DNA of 64,000 nt from Diphasiastrum complanatum (Eukaryota > Streptophyta > Lycopodiopsida > Lycopodiales > Lycopodiaceae). A program made the translations under genes and the position numbers. Numbering within the stretch: the stretch's first letter is position 1; every line of letters starts with the position of its first letter. The stretch covers positions 9,991,000-10,054,999 of the forward strand of contig CM055111.1 in NCBI GenBank assembly GCA_029204225.1, in the 5' to 3' direction. Below the pieces are notes generated by a model. That model made no database searches. It was not told the origin of the DNA and was given only the letters and a program-made list of their open reading frames with translations. Positions 11,803-23,227 of the stretch are shown here, piece after piece.

Positions 11803-12786
11803 CGATGTTGACATTATCCATCTAAATTGTGCTCTCATATGTTGTTGGATTTTGTAGTAGGAGAATGTTCTTTAATACAAAGTCTATTGTCATCTATTGC
11901 AAATTGTAATAGAATTTCATAAATCTACTTCATCTGATTTTACTTTGATGCGTTCTCATTTGCAATTATTAAGAAATTGTAAGGGAGTCAAAGATCCCAT
12001 TGCAACACAACATTTCCTTACTCAAAGGTATAACTATCAAATTAAAATATCCACCTTATCAGAATGTTTATAAGCATCAAAACAACTTCTAGTGCCTTGG
12101 CTTTGCTTGTGAAAGTGTAGTTGTCATTTTCCTTTTGGACCCCAATGGGCAACTTGAGTAGTTGTCTGGCTAAGATTTCCCCCACCATTTTGAGGCTTGA
12201 TTCAACCACTTCATGGTGATATTGGATAGTTCACAAGATGATATTGGATAGTTCACAAGACACAAGTAGATACAAAACATAACAATTCTAACATGGAAGA
12301 GTGTGGCCTACTAGCAACAACCGTCCAAGTTTTGTTGGTAGGCACACAAGTATGGTCTCCCTCCCAAGTTTGATTTCAAGAAATTTAAATTCCCCCAACT
12401 GCTAAGACTACAAATATGAAGAAAACAATTGATGACATTTTTCTTGGGCAAGTACATGTGATGAAATCGAACCCTTGAAATTTGTCACATTGAACTTGGC
12501 CACAAGTACCTAGATTCACTACTTGCAATTCTCTTTACTGATTTATCATAGCTTCCATCGAGATATTGTGTTATGAAGGTGTATTGCTTGATTCATTTCA
12601 TTCATGTCTTCTATTTCTCTTATTTAAAGTTGTATCAAATTCTTTTGAAGAGATGTATCCGCTTTGAAATATCCTAGTCAACACTATATACATGCAAAAG
12701 AACATGTAATGTTGGTGTTGATCAGTCATTTAACAAAGAAGGAATTGCCAAAGGCCTTTAAGTCATTTAATAATATAATAATATAG
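11803..12786. other. No gene seen
   Basis: A/T-rich sequence with no protein similarity I can recognise in any frame. A 26-bp phrase around GATATTGGATAGTTCACAAGA is repeated in tandem near 12210-12260. Confidence 0.5.
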
Positions 12787-12990
12787 ACCAATGGGGTTGG
12801 CTCAATTGGTTAGCTTGACATCCAAAGTTCCTTTGGTCTCAGGTTCGAGCCTCCCCTTGGAAACCAAGAAACATTTAATAATATAGAGTCAAGGGTGTTG
12901 GCTCAATTGGTTATCTTGACATCCAAAGTTTCTTTGGTCTCAAGTTCGAGCCTCTCCTTGGAAACCAAGAAGCATTTAATAATATAGATC
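12787..12990 (+). mobile_element. tRNA-derived SINE, two tandem copies
   Basis: Two ~101-bp copies carry RNA polymerase III internal promoter boxes. Box A is GGCTCAATTGG at 12799 and 12900. Box B is GGTTCGAGCC at 12842; the second copy has AGTTCGAGCC at about 12943. A-to-B spacing of about 43 bp is close to that of tRNAs. Both copies end in the same TTTAATAATATAG string. The sequence does not fold into a tRNA with a CCA-ready acceptor stem, so a SINE fits better than a tRNA gene. Confidence 0.6.
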
Positions 12991-13220
12991 CCATTTTGGA
13001 TAGATCAAGCACAAGTTATTGCAGAGTGATAATAATTTTGAGGTCATGGAAAGTGTTCTAAGGTCACTATGACATCATTCTCTGATTATCTCCTAACCTT
13101 TGTGGAGGAACAAGTTAATTTTTTTCTCTTTTGAAATTCTGAAAAATTTAAACCCTTTTAATTTGTGAGGAGTTGCTCAAAAGGAGGAAGACATGCTTGG
13201 GTAGAGAGGGGGAGCAGCTC

Positions 13221-15304
13221 TCACGCAACGATGAGGAGGTGCTGAACAGAACCGCTATCCACATGAGCCATGCAATTCGCCAAGAGAGGGCGAAAGCCAG
13301 AAAAAAAACCGAGAAGACAAAGCAAGGGCGACAAGAGCCCAGCTCCCAAGAAAAGCTGCAGGTGCAGAAGAAACCGTAGAGAGAAGACCCACACCTCCAC
13401 AAGAAATGGGTAACCGAACTTGGTTCCGAGCTTAAAGGGTCTCGACACCATCCAAAGAACCTGGGCCCAAAAGGTGGCCAAAAACATCCATAATAGAGTT
13501 GTCAAAGGAAGATTGAAGATGCAAAAAGTCCCGAGTAGAGAGGAAAGTGCGCAACAGATAAGAAGGACGCTGGATAAAGCAAGACGTCAAGATACCAAAC
13601 GCAACCTGAGTGTTACCCACAACCAAGGAAGCAGATTTGAATGAGCAACATCCTCCTAGAGAGCCTCACCAAGAAAGGCAAAGCTGAAGGAACAGACCCA
13701 AAAGGAACACCCAGAATGCGAATGCCATCCAAAGGAGCAAGGAAATCTTGAGAAGGAACAAAGTCCGGGGGAAGACCTGCTAGAGACCACACTGAACAGT
13801 TGCGAGATTGAATAGACAAACCAAGAGAAGCCAACTGCTCAGAGAAATGATGAAAGACGTGGAGCACTGTAGGAACAGGACCAACAATATGAGTGTCATC
13901 AGCAACCGAAGGAAATAAGCAAGAGGGAAAGGCCTCTGCAGAAGCTCGAAGGGCACGAAAATGAGTCAGAGCGAAAAGAGGACCACCCAAAAGATCACCT
14001 TGACGAGTACCCGCTACAGACTGGATAGTAGAAAGATCCCCAGAGCACACATGGTGACTGTGAAAGAGGGGAGTCTTAGTAGCATAGAACAACCGCACAA
14101 ATGGAATAAGCTGAGCCAACTCACCACCAGCCACCTGCAGCTCCCGAAAGATCGCAACTCTAGAAACAGAGTTAAAAGCATTGGAAACATCCACTTGGAA
14201 AACAACCCAGTCAGGATGGAGATCAAGTGTGGCACGCAAACCATGAATGACAGCTTCACAGCCACCATGAGTAGAGACGCCAAACTGATGAGGGGAGAGA
14301 AAAGAGGCAAAAATTTGTTGAAACTGAAAACATATAGAGCGACTTACAAGGCGGAGGAGGACTTCGCCAACAGCGATAGGATGGACGCCACCCGAGGCTT
14401 TAGTCATGGCGATCAAATGAGACGCAGACAAAAGACGTGCAACAGAAGAAGGAATGTGATCAGAGGCGATAAAAGAGCATACATGAAAGAGTTGAACAAA
14501 GCCACTAGCAGAGTCCTTAGGTGGAAAGCAATCACAAAGGTATTCATAGACCAAACCGGAGGGACCACCAACAACAAGACGAGGACTACGATGGAAGGCA
14601 CGAGAGAAAGAATCATGATTAAGCACCAAGTCAACATCAGGCACAAAGTCATCTACAAACAAGGGAAGAACACCTTCAGAAGTAGGATGAAGAGCTTGGA
14701 GAGCAACAACAGTATCAACAGAAGAAGGAGCGGGTGTGAGAGGAGCTAAAGCTCGAACTGCACGAGAATACTTGTCCGAGATGCAAGGTGCGACGAAGGC
14801 GACGGTGGAGAAGTGAGGCATCTTGAGGTTGAGAGTCATGTGACTTGCAAGCAACAAGTGCTTGACAACGAGCAAAGTGTTCATCATGAAGCGTTTCCCA
14901 GTCTCCTGATAGAAAGCGACGAAGGCGAGCATGAGTTTCTCTATGACCAGCATCCTCACCCCTCGGAGGGAGGACTAAACACCAAAGGGGAAAAAGAAGA
15001 AACAGATTCCAAGCCACAATGTCAAAGGGGTCAATAGCCAAGCGATCAAGGGGAAGCCACATAGCAAGTTGAGTTTCACGACGGAGAGCGAAGGGAATAT
15101 GAAAGTAGAGTCTTGGACGAGGGAAGCTCCAGTGAAAGACAAAGCTGAAGCAGAGGACGAATGGGGTGCTGAGAGAGAAGGGCGATCTTGAGACGACTGA
15201 AGCAGCGCAGGACAAGAACACTGGTGATGGGCAAGACCTCCTCTAGGAGAGAAGAAATGACCACAAGCATGGCAAGGAACCCGTTCGAGGGGTTGAGAAG
15301 GCAA
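13221..15304 (-). pseudogene. Non-LTR reverse transcriptase
   Basis: The finger PCHACGHFFSPRGGLAHHQ (CX2C...H...H spacing) sits near 15270. After frameshifts, the stretch 15050-14900 has RLRRFLSGDWETLHDEHF. The open core (14959-13613) carries RT motif A as QVDVSNAFNSVSR, motif B as GTRQGDLLGGPLFAL, motif C as VADDTHIVG and the later GIRILGVPFG. Upstream are KASGGVHPIAVGEVLLRL and SPHQFGVSTHGGCEAVIHG. The core then runs in another frame into VAFGILTSCFIQRPSYLLR and LLGPGSLDGVETL (13626-13432). RT copies element RNA at the nicked target. Several frame changes make it a pseudogene, though the 448-residue core is uninterrupted. Confidence 0.8.
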
Positions 15305-15360
15305 TGCAACAAGGGTCGAAAGAGGTTCACAACCAAGCGAAAGGGTGGCAGTGTTGTAAA

Positions 15361-15480
15361 GCTACCTTCACAAGCTTTACTTCCGACGCCAATGGTGCCA
15401 GCATTGCCCCCGGCGCCAACAGCGCCACTGTTGCTCCCGGCGCCGCCGGCGCCACTGTGACCAGAATCCAGCTGGCGCCA
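15361..15480. repeat. GGCGCC-rich minisatellite
   Basis: Imperfect repeats of GGCGCCAACAGCGCCACTGT type. On the element's coding strand this encodes a Gly/Ala-rich linker ahead of the zinc finger. Confidence 0.6.
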
Positions 15481-15861
15481 AGTTCCTACGGCTGAAAATC
15501 TTTGATCGGTTCTAGCGAAGTCCAGAGAGCTCAAATCGATGTGCAATCACCTCACACAATCTAGGCATGATTAAAGGAAGCCTGGAGATCAATAAATTCT
15601 AGAGAGAGAAAATCATAGAGAGAGAAAACGTGCTTTACCAGCCTGGGTAATGTTGTCCTGGCGCCCGCCTTGGCATGTCAGCGCCCCGGAGACTAGGGTC
15701 GGTCACACACTTGAAATGTAACCTTCTCAGATTTATTAATAAAGTGGGATTTTCCTCAAACCGACTCTGATTACTTTCTGGGTTTCAGTGTTCGGTAAAA
15801 GCGCCAGTTGTAACGCCGCTTCAAACTTTTTGATCTGGCACATAGCTGAGGGTCGTATCCC

Positions 15862-16310
15862 AAGACGCCAGCGGTATGCCGTCGGGACCATTCAGTTCAA
15901 GGCGCCAACGGTATGCTATCGGGACCATTTGGTCCAGGAACTGGTCGTCTCCATATCTGTCGCGGCTTGTGGTTCTGAGTGTTCCTTGCATGAACGTGAA
16001 TGGGTTAAGTTCTTGGGGAACGGGCTTTAACCTATCGGCTGAGTTGGATGGCTTGCTTGGGTGAAAGTTACCTGTTTATGGCTGTCCAGTCTGGCGTGGC
16101 GCCGGGTTGGCTTTCAACGCTCGTGACGAAGCTTTCAGTTGGTTAGGTCTGATGTAAGTCAAACGACTTGCTTGGAATGGATGATACTCGTTTGTAACGA
16201 AGCTTCGAGTTAGTTAAGTTTGATGTATGTTGGGCGGCTTGCTTGGAGGGAAGTCACCCATATCGGGACCCCCGATCTGGCATGGCACCAGGTTGGATCT
16301 TAATGTTGGT
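15862..16310. repeat. Degenerate tandem repeats inside the non-LTR element
   Basis: A ~38-bp unit (CGCCAGCGGTATGCCGTCGG and its variant) is doubled at 15865-15935. A ~185-bp unit, recognised by GGCTTGCTTGG and then CTGGCGTGGCGCCGGGTTGG, occurs at about 16040 and 16225. These break the coding frame between the N-terminal ORF and the zinc finger. Confidence 0.55.
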
Positions 16311-16445
16311 TTTCGGAACTTCAAGTGAATTGAGTCTGATCGTTGTTGGCGAGTTGGCTGCTTGTATGTCAAGTGAGTTTGGACGGCAAGAGTTGAAGGC
16401 TGGGAAGCTAAGTCGTGGTTCCCGGCTCCCTTTGGGATGCCTGCG

Positions 16446-16622
16446 CTACACAGTGCCAAGGGAAGAGCTGGCCGAAGGAGGAACAGAGGGTGTTGAGGTA
16501 AGCATGGAACCATGAGCAAAAAGCACAACTTGACAATGAGGAGGGGAGTCTGGAGGAGGAGAGACAGAGGAAGCAGGTCGTTTGTGACTGAGAGGACGAA
16601 GTCGGGAGATGTCCGAAGCCAT
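16446..16622 (-). pseudogene. N-terminal piece of the non-LTR element ORF
   Basis: ATG at 16620-16622 opens a 58-residue frame beginning MASDISRLRPLSHKRPASS, rich in Ser and Pro, ended by TAG at 16446-16448. Its strand and position ahead of the zinc finger and RT suggest that it is the natural start of the same ORF. I infer this from position only. Confidence 0.4.
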
Positions 16623-16778
16623 GAGAACAACTGTACAAAGGGATCCTTATGATGGACCACCTAACCAACTGAACTGAAATCTTTTTAAAAAAAATTTATT
16701 TTTCTTCACACGGAATGTTGTTAACCTCGATGCAGCCGTCAGCCGATGTAAACCTATACATCCTGCTTCTGAATTGCC

Positions 16779-16928
16779 CACAAGTTGCGATTCTGGTTCA
16801 CATGTCGTGATTCAGGTTGAATCCGCTCCAGAGGTGCATTTCAGATTCAGGCCCACAGGTTGCAATTCTGGTTGACAGGTCGTGATTCAGGTTGAATCCG
16901 CTTCAGAGGTGCGCTTCAAATTCTATCG
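16779..16928. repeat. 75-bp tandem duplication
   Basis: Two adjacent copies (16779-16853, 16854-16928) with about 87% identity, both containing CGTGATTCAGGTTGAATCCG. Confidence 0.85.
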
Positions 16929-19084
16929 AACTCTTTCTACATCAAAGCAACCATCACACAGTTCTCAGGCAATCGTTTCCAAAATAGTTTACACATTATC
17001 TCTGACGACAGTTTGTAGACATTATCTAGTAGCGAACCAGTAGGGATGTACAAGCACTATCAACACATCAAACTCAGAAGGGCAGTGCCAGGCTTGAGTC
17101 ATCTGTAGCGACAGTTTACAAGCAGTTTTTGCAGAGCAGTTTCTGCAGCCGTTTCCTGTCATGTAGAGCAGCCGTTTCCTGTCAAACCTTTCCCACAACA
17201 CTACAACAATCACCAACCGTTTGCTCTTTCTCTATCCTTCCTTGCCTAGAGCCTTGAATATGGCTTGTAAAGGGGTTTGTAGAGTGCAAGCTTGATCCGA
17301 TCTAGAGCCGTTTTCTGTCAAACCTTTTCCACAACATTACAATTTTGTAGAGAACTACGTTTTCTGAGATGGGTACTTGAATTATGAACAAATTCTAGTC
17401 TGATTTACTACATAACATCTTTAAGTTGTGTAAGAGCCACAAAATTACATTAACAAAAATTGAAACAAGGCTAATAAGAATAACTATCATTGAACCTTCT
17501 CTTCCATAATTTTCTACCAATCAAGAATGAAGCAAAGAGAGACTTGATGAATTTGACAATAATGCCAACAATATCTTGCAATAATCATATTAATTATGGC
17601 CAAAGAACATGTCAAGTCATCTTGTTCATAAATTAATCAGATCTACAAATATGTAAACTAATTATGTGCTTTACAGCACAAAAACTCTTGAAAGAAGAAA
17701 AGTTCAATGATTTAGTGGATACAGGTAGCTCTGCCTCAGTAGCTGCATCCTATTTCGTCCCCCTTACAGGCTTCTAAGTGTCGCTTGGTTGATAGCTCAA
17801 CACTAGTACACATTGCCAGGGCCAAAATCATACGTGTAACCATCACTCATTTTTCTGAAGCTCCCATGCTAGGAGTGTTTATGCCTACCTCTTGCTTGGG
17901 AACCATGTACAGGACACACTTGTACAATGCACAGTTTGCTACTACGAAAGCAGTCACAAAGAAATGGCCAGTCAACTTTACATCGATCATCACCTATGTG
18001 ATTGTTGGCACATCAAACAAGTTAGATCGAAGCAGCCTTTCTAACTTGATCACACTGGCAACAACCATCTTGATTCCATGCAAATTGTTCACTAGCCTAT
18101 GCTAACAAAAACATCAATCTTTTAATCACAAGCAAAAGTACTTTTAGATAGCTGCTAAGGAGACTTTGATAAAAGCGTCAATCTACTGAGAGTGACATGC
18201 TTCATGAGTTCAACTCAAAGAGCTTGAAGTCTTAGCAGAGAAGGATATATCTGGGAGAAGGATCGCATGTAGCAAATGCAACAACAGAACCAGTTATACT
18301 ATAGCTTCTTCATCCCAAGCAGTAAATGGCATACCTGTAGTTCTGGAGCTTGAAAGGCAAGAAATATGGGGGCAATTTACTAACAATATCATAGTCATAT
18401 CTATTTGTGCTGGTACCCTGGTGAATGCCACCCATTAATGCCAGTCATCCAAGTCCTATACCCAGCTGAATCCAGCCTATTCTTGTCAGCTGCCCAAGTT
18501 GTGGAGTGAAAACAAGGCATCCGTGTTTTGGTTGTTGCTTCCTTTAGACAGAAAAGCTACTCACTCTAAATGGCAATCACAATTTATTGCCTAAAAACCT
18601 CGGATCTTGATAAGGCTCACTCAGATTCATTATAATGAGGTGCAATAGAAATCCCTTGAATTCATAAAAGAACTTTAAAAACTGTTATTTCTGGAATATG
18701 TAAGCTCAACTTATGCTGGAATTTTGTATGTAACCTTTGACCCTTGTTTAAAGAAAATTTGGTATGTAACCTTTGACCCTTGTTTTAAAGAACACACAAA
18801 TAGCAAGTTCATTCAAGCATCAAATTGAATGATTATGCTCTGACATTGAACTGTTCCATCTTATGGATGAACCTAAGGATTATACTTCAACAAGATTTTT
18901 GATAGTATAATGTTTTCTTAACTTGTTTCTACACAAAAGCACCTGAAGCAATTATATACATGAGGACAATGTTATACCTACTTCCATACAGATCTATGAA
19001 ACCAGATTTAACCGATAACATGAGAGCTCATAAGAGCACTTTTGACAATTACAAATTACAATGCTTTATATACCAGGTAACCAG
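16929..19084. other. No gene seen; 3' flank of the 149-residue gene
   Basis: No recognisable protein. Short duplications of the phrase GCCGTTTCCTGTCAAACCTT occur at about 17150, 17180 and 17310. The right part probably holds the 3' untranslated region of the neighbouring minus-strand gene. Confidence 0.4.
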
Positions 19085-22000
19085 TTAACTCTTTTTCTTG
19101 ATCTTGTTCTTCTGCTTCTCAGATGGTGAATCTGCATAAGAAAGGCAAGTGAGTGAGTGTTCTGAAAGAGTTCTCAACTGGTTCTTCATGGTTTTTAATT
19201 TACACTTATCAATTAAGAACAACACTCTAACAGGGCTCGTTAAACTTTTTGGATTATATATCAGGAATACAAAAGCTTCTCTCTACAAAGAGCCTGTGCA
19301 AAAAAACAATTCTTTTTTAGGTACCAAGCAACATCAAATCCAATTAATCTTCTCCAAGCATCCAAGTTTGATTCTGGAAAGCAAAGTGTTGTTTTCATCT
19401 TCAGAAGAACACCACTATTCTGAAATATGAAAAATGTTATACGAGGTGCCATAAAATTCCGATTTGTGGTACCATCACAGCGCACACCCTTTCCAAGAAT
19501 GATCTCGCACTATGTAAGGAACATCAACGATGTAACTTTGACTACTTATTTCACAATTATAGACAGAAAACTTCAAATGAAACAGAATCTAGACACTAGA
19601 AGAATCTGAGAACTTTCCCTCGGGGCATATGTGACATACCACAAAAATAAGGAAGGGATGTATTGTTTTCATCTTCAGAAAAATACCACTTACCCCCCTG
19701 ATTACTAATTCCACATCAATCAAACCCCTATCTACCAAGCTACCCTCCAGTCAATCCTCTCAACAAAGTCTGCATGATAGCCCTCTTGAAACCCAGCCTG
19801 CCTTCCTCTCCACTGCCCTTCTTGTTAGAAAATAATGTTAATTTGACCCCTGATCATGCCTGCGAGCTTTATTTAGGGGCCTATCTTATTTACAATAGCT
19901 ATAGTTGATTGTTGCACGTAGTAGGGCGCTACAACTCAATTTTAGACTTTGTGTTTTTGACTTAGGAATAGACTTGGGAAATTACCGAGTATAGGAACTA
20001 AGTTTAGATCAAGCTTTTAGCTTTTAGCATTTGCTAAGGTTACTAAAAAGTTATGTAAGGAGAACTGGCGCCCCACCTCCTCCATTCCATTGAGTTTCTT
20101 CATACTTATGATTACTGTGATAATTGTTTCTATTGCTCAATCATCTTGTTGTGTGTGTGTGAGTAAAAAGATTAATGTACTCCTCTATCTTGAACTGTAG
20201 TCATTATTCTGACATGGTATCAGAGCATAGGTGTTTCTAGTGAACAAAAGTGTTGGGTTGTTACAAGTGGGATCATTTCCAAGAAGAAATCTGTAGGTAC
20301 TGGTTCATAATGCTTCTGCAAGGCAGATCACTAAACTAAACTAGTCCGAGTTAGAAACGATATTAATGGATCTGCAGAAAGCGTTTGGTTACTCACATCA
20401 TTACTCGCAACTGACTCTTGTCAATTGTCTCGAAGTGCCCATGTTGGTGAAGATGACCCAGATGGATCTCCATGGAATGGGCTATTCATTTTACTGGAAA
20501 ATGGATGGTGCATTCATGTGCTTATGCCAAAATGTTTGCTACTCTAACCTCAAGATGTAGGTATGTGATGGTTGAAGATCGGTTGCAAAGGTATGGAACA
20601 GCATGATCCTAAGCATGCTTGATTTGGTGTCTATAGCTCTAGTGTAGTATGTACGAGGGTGAGATGGCAATGTGGGCAGTAAATGAGCGATCATCTAGTA
20701 GCACATTGACTCGATAGTGCTCCACCATCTTGGTCAACAACCTTCACCGTCAAGGCTTGACCATGCTTTCCCCTCACTAGGCAGCACTTTGACTTGTCCG
20801 TATAAAATTGTTGAACAATCTACAACCCACACAAACACAAAACTGCCTATGCTTTAACATCTTTGCATCAAAAGGTAAGCAACAAGAAGGCAAGTCATTC
20901 CATAAAATCGAACACTAAGATGCAGCCAACTCGACTGGGTGGCATAGCAACAAGTGAAGGAACGCATTGGTGTCGCCTTCAATTGGACCTAACATTGAGA
21001 AAAAACCAAAATGGTTATCAGCTCCAATGCGTTCATCTTTAATGAGCATGAGAGCTACATTCAACATGACACAAATAATGTCTAGAGGCCAGTAGTGTGA
21101 GCAGAAAGGAGAGTTGAGGCCTACTCTCAAGTTTTGCTTCAACCATCTCCAAGTCCCCTCATAGTTTTGCTGTAATTTTATGCCTTCCCTCATTTTAAAG
21201 ATACGGTGCGGTTTTTTGTAACGCACACTTTCACTGCAACAAGCTCCAAAAATAGGAAAAAAAAAAAGTTATCTTAAACTACACAACAAAGCGTACAGCT
21301 AATATGTTTGAACTAATCTAGGATTTCTTGTGTCCAAGAAGAGCTACAACAATCTACTTTCGGCGGCAGATCCCTGTATGGATCAGGCAACTAACAAATT
21401 GCCGGCACTATGGGATCCTGCTAATGAAATTCTAACGCAGGCAAAATGGCCTGCTTTTACAAATTATTAACCTTCTCAGAAGGTTCACAGGTGAACTCTG
21501 CCACGTCATGTCATATCAATTTACAATTACCCCTTAAGCAAGTTGGAAAAGAAACTTCAATAGTATCTATACACTTATTTCAGATTCACATGGCAGGAAA
21601 GTTAACAAAGGACCAGGCTGCATGTATTTGTGATAATTCGCATGTACAAATTTTATCAATAAACTTTGTACCACATTCATATATTCGTGCGGCTGTTAAT
21701 AGGAGCAGCATATTACCAACCAGCCCTGACATACCAGTGGCAGGGCCGCCTTAATCCAGATTCCAAGGGTGGTGGATGTCACAACTTACAAGCTATTGCT
21801 TGTATCCACAGCTCTCCCACCACCGTTAGACTATTGGCAAAAGATGGACTGGCATGCAATCTCGGTTGGAAATACGCTGCTCCCCTTAATGATCATGACT
21901 GTGCCCTACTGTTCCAGTAACAACATGGATGGCAGAAGGTGTACTTTGCTAGGTTATAGAAATATCTGCAGCAGACTATGAAAAATGACCCCCTACTAAG

Positions 22001-22420
22001 AGCCTAGGGTTCCTCACCTTTTTCTGAGGCCGATGAGGAAAGCTTTTCTGTTGGTGCCAATATTGCCATAAGCTGTTCTTCCGTCAAATCTAGCCTTAAC
22101 AAAGGAATATCTGCTGCTTTTCCTATCAAATAATCTTGAGGTGGTAGCCAATAAGAGCTGCCGGGAAGAAAAGGAAGCCAGTCAGGCGCTGCTTTCCTGA
22201 TTCTATACTCTGTTATCGCCTGCTCCACGCGTCGGGCAAGACTGTGATCCGTTTCTATTTCTACACTTTCTTCCCATGGTGCCCCGGAGGTGAACCTGCG
22301 CCTGCTCACATTAATATGTGAGCAGCCTAACAATGCTGTGGTAAAGTGATCAGAAGAAAGAGGCTGCTGCCGGATCCAGCCCCAGGTGAAGATCGCCAGG
22401 CCACGCAGCCCTGCTGCCAT
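19085..22420 (-). CDS. Conserved plant protein, probably mitochondrial, two exons (149 aa)
   Basis: Exon 1 is 22420-22018 and exon 2 is 19131-19085, with a 2,886-bp intron (19132-22017). The donor reads AAG|GTGAGG and the acceptor reads TTATGCAG|AT. Exon 1 ends with one base of a codon and exon 2 supplies the other two (G+AT, Asp). The frame then closes with DSPSEKQKNKIKKKS and TAA. The first ~45 residues have many Arg, Ser and hydrophobic residues but few acidic ones, and end RRRFTSG, like a mitochondrial presequence cleavage site. The mature part has ETDHSLARRVEQAI, then APDWLPFLPGSSYWLPP, a block I associate with a conserved uncharacterised plant family. The C-terminus is lysine-rich. Function is unknown. 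The gene is intact and lies downstream of the AP-2 sigma gene on the same strand. Confidence 0.75.
19823..20226 (+). repeat. LTR plus primer-binding site in the gene's intron
   Basis: TGTTAGAAAATA at 19823 opens, and TGACA at 20210-20214 closes, a 392-bp LTR. TGGTATCAGAGC follows (20215-20226). The element lies in plus orientation, opposite to the host gene. Only a short, unrecognisable leader follows, so this is a truncated LTR retrotransposon. Confidence 0.65.
20227..22017. other. Rest of the 2.9-kb intron
   Basis: No further gene is recognised. The minus-strand open frame at 20915-21226 (103 codons) resembles nothing I know and lacks splice context. Confidence 0.4.
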
Positions 22421-22604
22421 TGAAAGAAAAAGAGGCAAAAGAAAGCCACAATACTGCTAACTGCTTGCAGTGAAGCGTCAAGTCCAACAAGGGTGACGAC
22501 GGATATGAACTAAATCTTCCAAATATGCCACGATTCTTGCCAGAAAAACGGGTAGTCCTGCATCCTCATGCTAAGACAATACTAGACACTACCACACACA
22601 CAGT

Positions 22605-22664
22605 CTCCCTCTCTCTCGCTCTCGCTCTAACTGTGTGTATCTCTCTCTCGATCGATCGATCGAC

Positions 22665-22724
<60 letters not shown>
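22605..22724. repeat. CT/GA microsatellite upstream of the 149-residue gene
   Basis: An imperfect CT run with a GATC interruption. On the gene's strand it is a GA-rich tract 185-305 bp upstream of the ATG, within the 5' UTR or core promoter. GA tracts are frequent there in plants. Confidence 0.85.
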
Positions 22725-23227
22725 TATTATGACATGATGTGGACGGCCTTTAAGGCCACATGGGCTAAAATAAAGATGAAGAGATCCTAGATGTGGAGAT
22801 GAATTTTAGGGGCTTCATCGTATGGTGTGCAACAACTTTCACACTTTCTTTAACATGCATTTTGTTTCAAAAGCGGTCGACTACCCATCTCATCTCATCT
22901 GGGGAACATGAGCAAAAGCAGTGCTTCAGCGATCTCTACAAGCAATGACGTGGAGCATCGATCAGCAACAACAATCAATAAGCAGCCATTGCCGGAATTT
23001 CACTAGCAACTAATTTCAGCTACAACGGAACCCTGAGCAGCACTGTGGATGCTGTTGGGAAAATTGTCAATGATCTGGCATGAAACATAAAATACCAACA
23101 ACGCATGTTGAGTCTGATATTACAAGATGTCAAGATTATAACTGACTGTCAGAGATTATTGAGGCGTCGTAGACTGCTGTGATATCTCCAACATATCAGA
23201 TACGTGCAAATACTACTCATCAAATCA
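22725..23227. other. No gene seen; upstream flank
   Basis: Likely contains the promoter of the 149-residue gene. I see no certain TATA box or other feature. Confidence 0.3.

Larger units (their letters stand above)
13140..16640 (-). mobile_element. Non-LTR retrotransposon remnant with N-terminal zinc finger
   Basis: In minus-strand order: an N-terminal ORF piece (16622-16446), a repeat-rich G/C-rich linker (16440-15550), a zinc finger (about 15276-15220), an RT core (14959-13613) and a downstream thumb region (13626-13221). No LTRs, primer site or protease are seen. The single-ORF layout with a C2H2-like finger ahead of the RT recalls R2-like or site-directed non-LTR elements. No endonuclease is visible in the decayed 3' part, so the clade stays open. 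Confidence 0.7.

Noticed and set aside
12799-12852. Candidate tRNA gene from A and B boxes
   Set aside because: No acceptor stem pairing or plausible anticodon arm, and the unit is duplicated with a shared tail, so a SINE fits better.
13961-14749. 262-codon plus-strand frame
   Set aside because: Antisense shadow of the non-LTR reverse transcriptase; its Lys/Arg/Thr-rich translation has no domain.
17785-18105. 106-codon plus-strand frame
   Set aside because: No recognisable domain, and its flanks are non-coding; likely chance.
22525-22737. 70-codon Ser/Leu-rich frame
   Set aside because: Translation of the CT microsatellite upstream of the 149-residue gene, on the opposite strand.
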